Assembly (NCBI GenBank): GCA_032718475.1
Contig: JAUCBJ010003847.1
Span: 1 to 64,000, forward strand
Source: Nemertoderma westbladi
Taxonomy: Eukaryota > Xenacoelomorpha > Nemertodermatida > Nemertodermatidae
Length of the DNA: 64,000 bases
Direction: 5' to 3'
The notes under the pieces were generated by a model that was not told the DNA's origin, did no database searches, and saw only the letters and a program-made list of their open reading frames with translations. Shown in pieces: positions 38,430 to 49,489 of this stretch. The position numbers were made by a program, and so were the translations under genes. Positions within the stretch are counted from its first letter, which is position 1, and each line of letters begins with the position of its first letter.

Positions 38430-40559
38430 AATTAATAATATCTTGTAATGTTCACGAACACTTAACCAATAACAAATATAAAAAAAATACCGTATTTTTA
38501 AAATTTTCAAAAATACTAGCTATTAAAAATAACACTAGCTACCATAAAAAAATATATCTACTAATGTTCTAGAACATTCACCAATATCAAAAAATCATTA
38601 AAATCACAAAAAGTGACGGATAAAAAAATGGCAGGGGTGACGACTTGACGAAGTAGCACCTAATTTTTGGCTAGAGTTCCGTATAGCACTACAATTTTAA
38701 AACATATATAATTGTTACTATGGTAACGTTGAAGAGTTCTAGAACAATAGAAAATAATTATTTACTATTCTGGAACATAATAAATAAAATAAAAAATATA
38801 ATGTTCTAGAACATATAGCTTTTTTTTTTAATTTTAAAATAGCTAGTAAATTAAAAAAAATTATTTTTAAATAAATTTCTGAATACATTTAAATTAATAT
38901 TAATTTATAGTGTTTTTGTATACCAATGTAACTAATTAGTTTATTTATGCATTGGGTATTTATTGACTTTGGTTGGCCTTTAATATATCATGGAATCCGT
39001 TTAAATTTTCCATTTCTAATCTGTTGCCGCCATATGTACACCATGTCCTGGAATATAGTGTCATATTCAGGTACCTGCCCACCCCCCCCCCCCCCCCCCT
39101 AATTTTTCTACAAATCGTAATGAGATTGCATGAAATTTGAAACAAGGATAGTTTCACCTCCCTCCTCCTTGCTGGGTGAGCCAGAATTTTTATTTCTGCT
39201 TTCATTCTTTAGCTACGAAGTGTTTAAAAAAAAGTGTCTCCATCGGTACTAGTTCAGTATGCGTACAGACCCCACCAAATGTTTTATACTAATTAGTTTT
39301 CGATAATTTCTTGTTTTGAAATGCTCTAGAACATGTTAGCTATTTGTTTATAAAAAATAAAGTTCTAGAAAAGAAATCATATTTTATTTTGGAACATCTT
39401 TTTAGAAAAACAAGGTTTGTATTAAAATCTTATGAGTTCGTTATATCAACAGTATTTAGCATTTTAATGATTCTCTGGAAACACTATTCTCTTATATAAA
39501 ATCTAGCTAGTCCTTGTGCCACTTTGCGCGCAGAAAACTTTCTGGGGCACTAGTAGCATAGGCCCTATTTGTCTCAAATTTGTACCGGTATGTATTGGGT
39601 ACCAACTGTTTGACATTTTTTTTCATATGAAAATGGCTTAAATTTTTAATTGAAAAGTAGGTAATAAAAATTGGTTTTAAATGTTATTTTAAAAACAGTA
39701 GTTACCTTAAAAAACACTTGCTTCAATAAAAAAATATCAAAAGATAAAACAAGATTAATGTAGGAATCAAATTATAATACACCATGAACCGTGATATAGT
39801 GTCATTTTCTGATGACACGGACGCCCCCCCCCCCCCCCCCCCCAGATTTTTCTACAAATCTTTATCATATTGCTTGACATTTAAAACACCACTAGTTCCA
39901 CTCACCGTCGTTGACCCCATGAAGCTGGAATTTTCGTCTGCTTCTTTAAATTTTTTTATTAAGCGTTTTAAAAAAGTGTATTTTGGAAATCGCACCATCC
40001 TTATCGTGGCCATTCTCCACATTACACGTAATTTCTTCATATCATTAGAAAGCTTGCGTTGCAAGGATTCGAAATATGTAACAATATCTGAATTTCGTTG
40101 AGAAACAGCTGAGATATCGGCGTTCAAAGATTGTAAGAATTATCGTTCGCTGAAAGCCATTTGTAAAAGACACTTTTTTAAAACACTTAAAAAAACTTTT
40201 CAAGGTAAAATCGAAAATTCCCGCTTCATAAGGACATCGACGGTGAGCTGAACTAGTTTCAAATTGAATGAGATAAATTGATAAAGTGATAAATGTTTTC
40301 TTGTCGTCAGAATATGACACTATATTACGGGTCATGGTGTATAATATAAGATTTCTGATTCACCACACTTTTTTCCAAGAGATGGTGTCGTCTATCTTAA
40401 GGACCTCGCTACAATTTTGATCCTGGATATTAGATTGTCCAGTAGTTTTCTTGCATATTATCATTTTGTTTAACGATTGTACTGTAGGTTACTTTGGCTT
40501 GTGTCAACTAAAATATCCATAGCTTAGCTACTGAAACTGCCGCGATTTCTGCATTGTTC
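38430..40559. other. Upstream region of CatSper4-like gene 1: palindromic TTCTAGAA sites and a MITE
   Basis: Contains several palindromic heat-shock-element-like sites (TTCnnGAA): GTTCTAGAAC at 38566-38575 (approx.), 38735-38745 and 38803-38812, plus variants near 38453, 38768, 39325 and 39363. Part of this sequence is shared with the region upstream of gene 2 (55820-55930). A MITE occupies 39772-40349, and a related fragment lies near 39037-39130 with a poly-C run. No other gene is seen. Confidence 0.55.
39772..40349. mobile_element. MITE-like element of about 578 bp with inverted termini
   Basis: TTATAATACACCATGAACCG at the left pairs with CATGACCC...GGTGTATAATATAA at the right, and the match extends through ATATAGTGTCATnTTCTGA. 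A poly-C run lies at about 39823-39842. The internal open frames on both strands are by-products. A partial relative at 39037-39130 shares the ATATAGTGTCATATTC end and the poly-C run. Confidence 0.75.
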
Positions 40560-42176
40560 ATGTTACAACCACAGCCGAGTAATACCGCACCGATAACAGT
40601 AGAACAAGGTCATAGCAGTAGATATCCGACACAAATGGAGGAGAAAAACCATATTAATTTAACTCCTCCAAAGGAGCGGAAAAAACACCTAAGAAGCCCA
40701 CTTAGACCACGCAGACCTATCGCGCAAAGAAGACAACTAGATAGGATATTCATGAAGTATGATAAGGTAGAAATTAATGAGGATATATCGGAAAGCGCTA
40801 ACCATGGTGGGACTAGGCAACTATTCAATATGGATGATATAGTCTCTTGGGATGAAGAAAGAGCTACAAGATATATTTCCAAGGATGTAATCGGATGGGT
40901 TATACAAAGCACCCCATTTAGAGTTGTGATTGTTTTACTAATTATAGTGAATTCAATCATGATTGGAATTCAGACAATGGAAACTCTCATGCGTGAATAC
41001 GAAAGTTTCTTTGCTGCATTTGACATATCGTTAACCACGATATTTGTTGGAGAAATATTGTTAAAATGGAGGTATAATTTCTTCTTGTATTGGAAGAGTG
41101 GATGGAATTTTCTGGACGTTATACTCATTGGAGCAGTCCTTATAGAAGGTAACCTAAAGTTTTTAGTGAGTGGTCGTGTGTTAAGGATACTTAGAGTCCT
41201 TAGGGCATTGAGAACCTTCCGTGGTACCCAGTTATTTTTTGGATTATCCACTCTGATGGAAACTATCCTCTACTCTCTTCCAGACATGGCTAATATCGCT
41301 ATGCTTCTGTTAATTGTTATGATGATGTTTTCCGTAATAGGCTCCATTCTATTTGGGTCTGAATATCCTGAATATTTTGGTAATTTTGCAAATGCGTTGT
41401 TTACAAACTTTATCTGCGTCACTCAGGATGGATGGGTTGAAATATACCGAAAAAAGATGATCTTGAGCGATATATCAACCTACGCGGCAATATATTTTAT
41501 GTTATCAATTATAATTGGAGCTTTTGTTTTTGCGAATATAATTATCGCTGTGGTTGTAACTAATTTAGATAAATCAATTCGAGGAAAAGAAGAGGCCCCG
41601 GATGCCATAAAAGACAAAATTAAAAAGCTCGCATTCACCAACAGAATAGGCTGGTCTGAGCTTGAAAGTAAAATTCCAATGGTTCACCCGAATGTGTCAA
41701 TGTCTAGTTACAATGTGTTCAAACAAAAACCATTGGAACTTATCGATTTCTCCAGAGTACATCCATATAGACTGGAAACATATTTTCTTATAATTCTTGC
41801 TTTGGAAGAAAATCTCAAACAATATCGGATACTTCGTGAAAGACTCCAAAGGGTTGTTGAAAAACAAAACGAATACAGTCACAATTTACAAATGAAAAGG
41901 AAAGAGACTGTCTTGGAACCAAAATCAAAACTTCGGCGATCAACATCTATTGATTACGAGCTTATGGGCGAATTAACGCGCAGAGGAGATATAGTTTCTG
42001 GAATCGTTGAGATGGATAAACGGAACATGTTGGAGAAAGATGATGGACGTGGTGGTATCATTGAATTAGTGCGACCTCAAACCCAGAAACAAACTGCTGC
42101 TGCTAAAAATCTAGTGAGGAAAGGATCGTTGACCACATTGTATGGAGTCCAAGGTCGACAGAGAGACAATAAATAA
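40560..42176 (+). CDS. CatSper4-like voltage-gated cation channel, copy 1
   Basis: Intact single-exon gene of 538 residues; the first ATG is at 40560. One six-helix ion-transport domain: S1 about 119-138, S2 150-170, S3 183-197, S4 RVLRILRVLRALRTFRG (about 206-222), S5 241-265, pore with TQDGW (288-292), S6 311-336. The TxDxW filter marks Ca2+-selective CatSper subunits, and the ICVTQDGWVEIY context plus VVVTNLDKS after S6 is closest in style to CatSper4. CatSper channels drive Ca2+ entry in the sperm flagellum as heterotetramers. A long cytosolic tail has GDIVSGIVEMDKRNMLEKDDG, shared with copy 2. The absence of introns suggests a retrogene. The stop is in AATAAATAA, which may double as a poly(A) signal. 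Confidence 0.85.
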   Translation: MLQPQPSNTAPITVEQGHSSRYPTQMEEKNHINLTPPKERKKHLRSPLRPRRPIAQRRQLDRIFMKYDKVEINEDISESANHGGTRQLFNMDDIVSWDEERATRYISKDVIGWVIQSTPFRVVIVLLIIVNSIMIGIQTMETLMREYESFFAAFDISLTTIFVGEILLKWRYNFFLYWKSGWNFLDVILIGAVLIEGNLKFLVSGRVLRILRVLRALRTFRGTQLFFGLSTLMETILYSLPDMANIAMLLLIVMMMFSVIGSILFGSEYPEYFGNFANALFTNFICVTQDGWVEIYRKKMILSDISTYAAIYFMLSIIIGAFVFANIIIAVVVTNLDKSIRGKEEAPDAIKDKIKKLAFTNRIGWSELESKIPMVHPNVSMSSYNVFKQKPLELIDFSRVHPYRLETYFLIILALEENLKQYRILRERLQRVVEKQNEYSHNLQMKRKETVLEPKSKLRRSTSIDYELMGELTRRGDIVSGIVEMDKRNMLEKDDGRGGIIELVRPQTQKQTAAAKNLVRKGSLTTLYGVQGRQRDNK

Positions 42177-42824
42177 TATTACCAAAATTATTAACAGATT
42201 TAATATTTACTGTACTAATTTAATATATTGCAGTACTTTTTAAACAAATTTTCCTATATAATTATATCGTAAAGTCTATGATGAGTGAATGAAGTTCCTT
42301 GTTAGCGATTTGTGCATTGAAATTAGAGAAGGGGAGGGGGGCTGATTTGATGCAAATCCCATCTCGGATCGCGAATTACTATTTTGCCTCAATGTTAAGT
42401 TATCAAATATGGGAAAGGAACAGGTTACAGTGGCACTTTAATCTAACGAAGGCAATAAACGAAAGTCAATATAACATATTTTTTGGACTAATTGGATGTT
42501 ATTGTCTACCATTTGCGTCGATTTTCCCCTTGTATGGGATGAATTTTGATTGCGTCGAAAGTTCCCAGTTTATGTGAACTTGACACACCAGGCAGTTAGA
42601 GCCCATTAGGGCTCCCATTGTCCGGGGGGGGGGGGCACTCCCCCCCCCCCCCCCGGACACTTCCCCTCGGACACTTCCCCCCCAGTTAATGTGTTAAAAT
42701 TAATATGGGTGTATCAAAGCAATAAACAAAAGTTAATGATGGTTACAGGACTAATGTATCCAGACACGTTTTTTCAAAATTATAAAAGAAACATTTTTAT
42801 AGTCAAATTTTGTTTCTTTTTCTT

Positions 42825-42965
42825 TTAATTGGGGGCTGCTGCCCCCAAACCCCCGCTTCTTAGGTTGGGGGCTGCCGCCCCCAAACCCCGCTTCTTTTGT
42901 TGGAGGCTGCCGCCACCAAGCCCCCGCTTCTTTTCTGTGGGGCTCTCGCCACCAAACCTCGGCAT
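42825..42965. repeat. GC-rich minisatellite of about 34-bp units
   Basis: About four imperfect copies of TTGGGGGCTGCCGCCCCCAA with CCCCGCTTCTTTT spacers. Each unit is itself a short palindrome. The minus-strand frame encodes repeats such as GFGGGSPQPKKR; coding status is doubtful. Confidence 0.75.
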
Positions 42966-43590
42966 TTCCCTGTTTCCCCGTGGTGAAAGACTTTAAGACC
43001 ATTTTGAAATAATTAAGTCATGTTTGTATCATCAGATAATAAATTGACTAAGCCTAAAGTAGGAGCTGTATTAAATGTTAACAAAATTAATATATAAATT
43101 ACTACAATATTATATAATTCAACAAAATCCTATTGAAAATATTGCAAGTAACCAGGAAATTTAATTAATTTATCAATATGTAATGCTGAACACAGAATAC
43201 AGGTCGACGCATGTCGATTTTACCCTGGAGAGGTATAATTTTGATTGCAACAATAATATTCATCCCCATCTGCTACAATTTGAAGAAGACTATTACATAA
43301 TAATACCTATAATTAAAACAATGAATTATTATAATTCTATAGTTAATAAAAACACTATACCATTCGGGGGATGGAATTTATATGTCGTCTAATTAATTGT
43401 TTAAAGATGGATGTAATTGCATTGATAAAATCCATAAATAAAACTTGGATATAAAATGTAAAATCGGGATGCAAAAGATCACTTTCTGAGCTAAGAAAGG
43501 AAAATTGGATACAACTTGTCTGGATACAAGCGGAAGCGGTCCTTTTACCTTACAAAATGAAAAATAAGAATGTGGGAAGTTAAGAACAGT
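42966..43590. other. AT-rich interior of the G/C-bounded unit
   Basis: No convincing gene. A 69-codon frame at 43183-43392 has no recognised family. Confidence 0.4.
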
Positions 43591-43779
43591 CGGGGGGGGA
43601 AGTGTCCGGGGGGGAAGTGTCTGGGGTGGGGGGAGTGTCCGGGGGGGGGGGGGGGAAGTGTCCTACTTGAACGGGGGGGGGGGGAAGTGTCCTACTTGAA
43701 CGGGGGGGGGGGGGGGGGGAAGTGTCCTACTTGAACGGGGGGGGGGGGGGGGAACTGTCCGGACTACTGAACAGACTAC

Positions 43780-44190
43780 TGGCTTTACTGCTTTCTAAAT
43801 AATCGGACATTAAGATACGATTTTATTCTACGGGACTTTCAAAACCTGGACCGAAAGTTCAAACTGCCTTGTCTGAAACTTACGTATGCTAAGGTCATCT
43901 TGACTTCCGGTTTCATGATCGCAATTTGGCAGAAATTATCCACATGCTCAAGCTTAGAGCTTATAGATCTTTTGGATTATATGTTCATACGATCGGTTAT
44001 ATCAGTCGAAGTGAACTGTCGAAATTTTGAAATTCTCTAGAAAGACTAACACTAGCGTCAATTTGTGCAGTACCTACCCCCCATCTTTATTATGGTGATC
44101 ATCGGAGGACATGCCTGACTGCTGTAATATTTTCTTCAGGAATCCTATATGCTGAAATTATATAGAGCATACGAGATCGTGAGAATCCAA
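43780..44190 (-). mobile_element. Ancient, decayed copy of the main LINE (copy D)
   Basis: Phrases such as CTAAATAATCGGAC, ACTTCCGGTTTCATGATC, CCACATGCTCAAGC and CAGGAATCC...ATATGCTGAA occur in the same order as in copies A and C, but with many changes and deletions. No frame remains. Its divergence shows that the family has been active over a long time. Confidence 0.7.
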
Positions 44191-46487
44191 CAAAGACACA
44201 AACCAGATATATGTCTTTACACCAACTTATTCGATATCATTGCATGGTTGTAATAAATTTTGCGCGCCTCTGTAGGCAACATATAAAATTATACACTCCC
44301 TCAAGAATTCAATTTAAGAATATGAAATAATAATTACACATTATTCCCTATCCCTTTCCACCGTAATATTTCATCGCCATCACAAATATTTGACGGCCTC
44401 CTTCCAACCAATATCACGGACACTTCCATTCAAAGTCACCTTTCCACCCTTATTCACCTACCAAGAATATTGACAGCTTGATTTCTCTGTAAGCCGCTCT
44501 CACCCAATAAGGGAATGCCCTGTAAAACTTCACTCCCTTCCTTGCATTGGAGCCTCCTCTCTGCTATGCAGAGATCCCTTGTTCCCCACGCGTCCCATTA
44601 TACTTAAACCATTGTCTTAACAAGGGAATATTTGTAACTAACAAGAACTCTACTTGAATTATTATCGTTAGTAATCAGTTATTGACCAGTTTAACAGACT
44701 AATATAAATTATGATTAACATGCATTCAACGTAAAAATCACTGCCGAGAAAGATAACTTCAATATGGGTGATAATTAGGGGTCAACTTCACATTGACCCC
44801 TTACCGGGTTTAAAAGGGCCCACATTTGGGTGGAAAAGTCAGTCAGTAACAAGCAGCTTTAGTAGATGGTTGTCTCATCAGCTAATCTAGGCTCTGTTCT
44901 TCGGTATCGGACCTACTTTGATCAATTATCACTGTTCAACTGGCAGTCGGGGTTCATGGTGTTTGGGCTCGTAGGTAAGGTTCCAGCTGAGGACTTTGCT
45001 TTGGTCAAACAGCCCCAGGGCGCTAGCGCACTCTGTCCCCGCTGGCTGCTTGTTTCGTCCCTGGACCACTCTGTCCGCTGACATTTCATGTATTTTTAGC
45101 ATAACGAAACGACTCAAAATTCTGTATTATTTTCTTCCATTTTTGGGTTACAATTAGTTGGATTGTATTATTTTTGAGACTATACTTTGGATCCCAACGG
45201 ACCCAAAGCACCCCCCACCCGGTTTCTCTTTTTCTCTCTTCCCAGAGGTTTTTCTATGGTGTTACGTACATGTACACTATTTTTATATGCAAGAAGGAAG
45301 CAATATAACATCTTGGAAAGAACAGAAATCACTGTGATTTTGCACTATCTATGAAGGGTTGTGGTTGTCCGTAAATAACAAGTGATTGAATGACCGTGGG
45401 AAATATTTTCATGACAGTATGGATAGCCAGAAACCAAAACAATAAGGCAAAAAGAAACACTTTTTGGACTAAACCGTTTTAGGAGCTTAATGTGCCAGAG
45501 GCATGTGAAATCCATTACAGTAATAAACTTGCACTGCGCCTAAACGCCGCGTGAAGAAAAAGGGTTTATTACCATTATGGTGATAAACTTATTTCACTTC
45601 CCGCCAGAAGTGATTTTCTTTTATTGTTTGGTTTTCGCGGCCAAGTGTAGGGACCTACGTGTAGGGACCTACCAAAGGGGACCTACCCTGAGAGGCCTAC
45701 ACTACCGGTGCACGGTACTAAATTATTTTCAAAAATTTGAATAACTGCAATAGGCTCGTGGCAGCCCCCACGGTCATGGGTGGCGCTTGCTGAAAAGGTT
45801 ATTTAAATATCAAGTGCAAAACACTCGGTTACACAGTCCGAGAGTAATTTCATAGGCAGAAAATTACGATTGACTACGAATCTGCATTAGAGGAAAGAGA
45901 CTAGACACATCTACCGACGGAAGAAGTCTTTGGGGACTGTACAACCCCATTGTTACTAAAAACCGGAAGTCTGCGTCAGCTCGCACCCACTCACATGAGG
46001 TCCGCTACCTCTATTGGAAGGAAACGGTTGGTGTGACTAAAATCAGTACCCGTTAGACCCAGAGATAATACTGGTATAAATACCTAGCCCTGTATTGCCA
46101 CCCCTATTCCACGTAGGCCCCTTTGTGTTTCTTTGTTTTTTTAAGATTATTTGTTATTTGTTTGTATTGTTTTGTAGACGAACCAGATACTTAAGGGTAA
46201 AAGCTATGTTTGTAACTCGTCCCTTGGGGTAAAAGTGTACATTTTACCTAACTATATGTGGATTGGTACGTTATTAGAGTAAGCGTTGCGTTCACGAGAG
46301 CAAAGTGTCTGTCTTAAGTGGATCCGTTGGTGTGATAGTTAACAGGACTTACTATTAGTGTTGCTCTATAGACCTCTGTCTCTTCCTTTGTGTGGCCGTA
46401 TGAAGTAAGTAATTTGCGTTTTGACGGTGTCCCATAAACCACAAGCTCAAATCTTATACATCCGTGTATTGTTATGTGTTGTTCCTA
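44191..46487. other. Non-coding stretch between LINE copies
   Basis: No gene is recognised. Around 44770-45100 there is a repeat of GGGTCAACTTCACATTGACC with inverted halves, then TTTAAAAGGGCCC (TATA-like), which could be a retrotransposon LTR fragment; no partner copy lies in the window. 45655-45700 contains short TAGGGACCTAC repeats. Confidence 0.35.
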
Positions 46488-47843
46488 ACCAAGTTGGTGC
46501 CAGTTCCCAAGAAGGGCAACCTAACACTCTATGGTTCTTTTCGGGGAATCTCATTGATCTCGATTGCTGCAAAGCTATACAATAGAATTCTATTAAATCG
46601 CATTAGGGATCCCATATAGAGACTGCTCCGTGGAAATCAGAATGGGTTCCGTAAAGGTCGTGGGACCATGGAGCCCATTTTGGCACTTAGAAGGATAATT
46701 GAAGAGTTATCAAAAAAGAAAGACAGGCATCTGGCAGTTATCTTTGTTGACTTCTTCAAGGCCTTTGATTCAGTCTCTCGCTCACGTATGTTCAGCATAC
46801 TTTCATTATATGGGATTCCTGATTAAATTATTGCAGCAATCAGATCAGTATATGATGGTTCGACAACATTTGTGTCTACTGTTGACGGTGACACAGAACC
46901 ATTTGAAGTGTTATGGGGCGTCCTCCAGGGAGACACACTTGCACCATTCTTGTTCATAATTGTTGTTGACTATGTTCTACGCATGTTCTTAGATCATCAT
47001 AATGATGATGGGGTGATAATAACTCCACCTACTGGCTCCAGAAATCGAGGAAATCCTGCCAAGTACCTAACTGATCTAGACTTTGCTGATGACTTAGGAG
47101 TACTCTCAGAATCACTAGAGGGAGCCCAACGGCTCCTCAGCTCATTAGAACATGCTGCTTCTAGTGTTGGTCTTTTTATTAACTCCAGAAAGACCAAAAT
47201 TTTGACAGTTAACTTTGAAAGTCCTCAGCAAGTCTCTGATCGGATGAGCATAAGCTCAAAGGATGGTATGCTTGAGCATGTGGACGACTTCTGTTACCTG
47301 GGATCATGGATCCGGAAGTCAGGTGAGGACCTTCGAATACGTAAGGGAAAGGCATGGGCAGCCTTGAATAGGCTTTCCAGGATTTGGAAGTCTCCGAGAA
47401 TTAATCGGAAACTTAAGGTCCGATTATTTAGAGCAGCAGTAGTTCCAGTACTCCTCTACGGGAGTCCATGCTAGGCTCTAACTGCTAAGGACACCAAATC
47501 TCTGGATGGCACATTCACAAGAATGCTACGCCGGGTTCATTGTGTCAAGTACAATGCACACATCTCCAACCAGACACTATATAACATTGGAGGTGTCTCA
47601 TTGGTTCCCCCAAGCTTGACACTAGAACAAAATCGCCTCCGCTTTGCAGGACATTGCTTTCGCCGCATAATCTTGTACTTTGGAAGCCTCATGGAGTGAA
47701 TAAGCATGGTGGACAGCCCATGACTTTCTTGAGACGCATCTTAAAGGACACTGGCCTTGAAGATGCGGATGATCTAGCAAATGTCATGGGTGATAGGGAG
47801 TTGTAGCGGTGCAATTTTGTTGACAAGCCGGCACAGCATTCTT
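46488..47843 (+). pseudogene. LINE reverse transcriptase, broken
   Basis: Motifs in order: FRGISLISIAAKLYNRIL, an in-frame stop near 46618, NQNGFRKGRGTMEPILAL, FVDFFKAFDSVSR (catalytic Asp), GVLQGDTLAPFLF, LDFADDLGVLSESL (FADD box) and GLFINSRKTK. A stop (TAG) sits in the LLYGSPC region at 47472-47474, followed by the thumb region in the same frame with a deletion near 47665. A further frame change occurs around 46800-46872. The endonuclease domain is absent through 5' truncation. Confidence 0.85.
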
Positions 47844-47893
47844 AAAAATGCAGCTGCAATGCAGCATGCCGATCCTAGTAGTAGTAGTAGAGA
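46488..47893 (+). mobile_element. RTE-like LINE, longest copy (copy B)
   Basis: It starts within the RT fingers (VPVPKKGNLTLYGS, then FRGISLIS) and runs to a 3' tail of TAG repeats (CCTAGTAGTAGTAGTAG). It is 5'-truncated. It aligns with copies A and C along their shared parts. Confidence 0.9.
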
Positions 47894-48590
47894 GAAGGAA
47901 GGGTGCGTTTGTATAGGGCACTCCCTTATTGGATAGCAGTAGCTTGGAGGGAAGCTAGCTATATTGTGGTTGGTAGGTGAGTGAGGGGTTGTAAGGGTGC
48001 CTGGATGAGAATAGGCCATGATATTGGTTATGGATGGAGATGGGATATTGCGGTGAGAAAGGGGGGGGGGGGATAATTGTGTAGTGATTATTGCATTTAT
48101 AAATCAAAATCATGAGTGTATTTTTATATGTTTGCCTATACGGAGGCGCGAAAAGTCGATTACAAAACCCAATAAACCCCTTAAGTGGGCCCTCGTATGG
48201 TTTGCAGTGAAACTATTTTCTAGATTATTAATTTTTGTTGCATCCACTATCTTGATTGCGTGTAGCAAGTAAGTATTCCCTTGTACATGTAATACAATTA
48301 TATTTATTACTAACTATAAATAAAGTGGAATAGGTTTGACCTATTTAATTTAAGAATAATTATAAACCACCAAATATTCTGGTCAGTGTCTATCGAGGCA
48401 AACCACCATTATTTGGGAAAATTTTTATTATTTTAAATATTAAAGCTTTTCAACCGGAGTAGTGTATTTTTTGATTTTTCTGGTGTAGACCGAATTTTTT
48501 CGAAATTTAACTATATATTAACTTGTGGATGCAAAAAAACGCATTTAACAAAGTGAACAGGGTGATGGCTTTATGGCACATTAGGGTGCT
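47894..48590. other. Spacer after LINE copy B
   Basis: A poly-G run lies at 48060-48072. No gene is visible. Confidence 0.4.
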
Positions 48591-49481
48591 ATGGCCAAGA
48601 TAGATGTGGGCGGGCGTTTCATGTTCAACACATACCTTGTCATTCACCTAAAGACTCAGATTCAATTAATACAAGTATGGTATGCTGATAACACCCAGGG
48701 GATCGGTAAGCTGCATCATCTTAGGGAATGGTTTGTAGAGCTCGGCCATTGTGGACCAATGTTTGATTATTATCCTGCGCCGGAAAAGTATATACTTGTT
48801 GTGGAATATACAAACATAGAGCTTGGTAATCACTTGGAGCTTGGCATCACTGTAGATGGAGATCATGATCCTGAATGAGCTGACACCACAACAACACCAG
48901 GCAGCTGAGAGGGCATCATCAGCAATATCTCACTGGCTAACAGTACCTCCAATCAAAATTCACCACTTTGACCTTTCTCCGTGCGAATTTCGCCATGGCT
49001 GCCGGCCTCTTGTCAATGCGATGAGCCGAGCTCCTGTGATGGTTGTGGGGGTATGTTTACTTTAGCCCATGCCCTCGACTGTAAGAAAGGAGGCTTGGTA
49101 ACCTTACGCCATAACGAGGTCGGAGATGCACATGGTGGGCTTTTTGATCTGGCATTCCCAGGCACTTCAGTTGAATGGGAGCCGATCATACGGGAGGTGG
49201 GTGATGAGAGTGGCATTGCTGGACTACGGGCCGACATTTCTGTGAGGGGATTTTGGCAGCCGCAGAGGAGGGCGTTGTTCGCTATTAGAGTATTTGACTC
49301 AGATGTCCCCTCTTACGCTGAAAGAACAGTCCAGTCACTATTGTCTTCTGCGGAGCATGAGAAGAATACTAAGTACTCCAATGCATGCAGTCAATGTCAG
49401 GCAGATTTCTCATCCCTGGTTACTACAGTGTACGGGTGGAGAGTACACCATAATCCTATGCCGTCTTGCTACATATTTTAG
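48591..49481 (+). pseudogene. Second LINE family: RT fragment plus C-terminal nuclease-like domain
   Basis: The first part (48591-48878) carries IQVWYADNTQGIGKLHHL, an RT catalytic box with Asn in place of the second Asp, then GPMFDYYPAPEKYILVVE. The second part (48981-49481, another frame) carries a zinc-like CDGCGGMFTLAHALDCKKGG, RHNEVGDAHG and RADISVRGFW...LFAIRVFD, a layout that recalls a PD-(D/E)XK restriction-like endonuclease following an RT. Such RT-plus-nuclease proteins are abundant in invertebrate genomes. The frame shift between the parts and the altered YADD box show decay. Clade assignment is uncertain. Confidence 0.6.
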
Positions 49482-49489
49482 TTAGAAAT

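Larger units (their letters stand above)
42620..43762. mobile_element. Unit bounded by G/C-run inverted repeats
   Basis: CCGGACACTTCCCC motifs at 42620-42685 face GGGGAAGTGTCC motifs at 43591-43762. The right side is a minisatellite of GGGGAAGTGTCCTACTTGAAC with long G runs. The middle includes a Gly/Trp/Pro-coding minisatellite. This may be a DNA transposon whose ends expanded, or two arms of a foldback. No transposase is seen. The G runs could form quadruplexes. Confidence 0.5.

Noticed and set aside
39784-40335. Small genes of 91-105 codons
   Set aside because: They lie wholly within a MITE with clear inverted termini and occur on both strands.
40560-42176. Bacterial-type or NALCN-type sodium channel
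   Set aside because: The TxDxW filter and post-S6 sequence fit CatSper better than the LESWS-type filter of bacterial sodium channels, and NALCN has four repeats.
42751-43002. Gly/Trp-rich protein gene
   Set aside because: The frame is produced by a GC-rich minisatellite and has no start context or homologue that I recognise.
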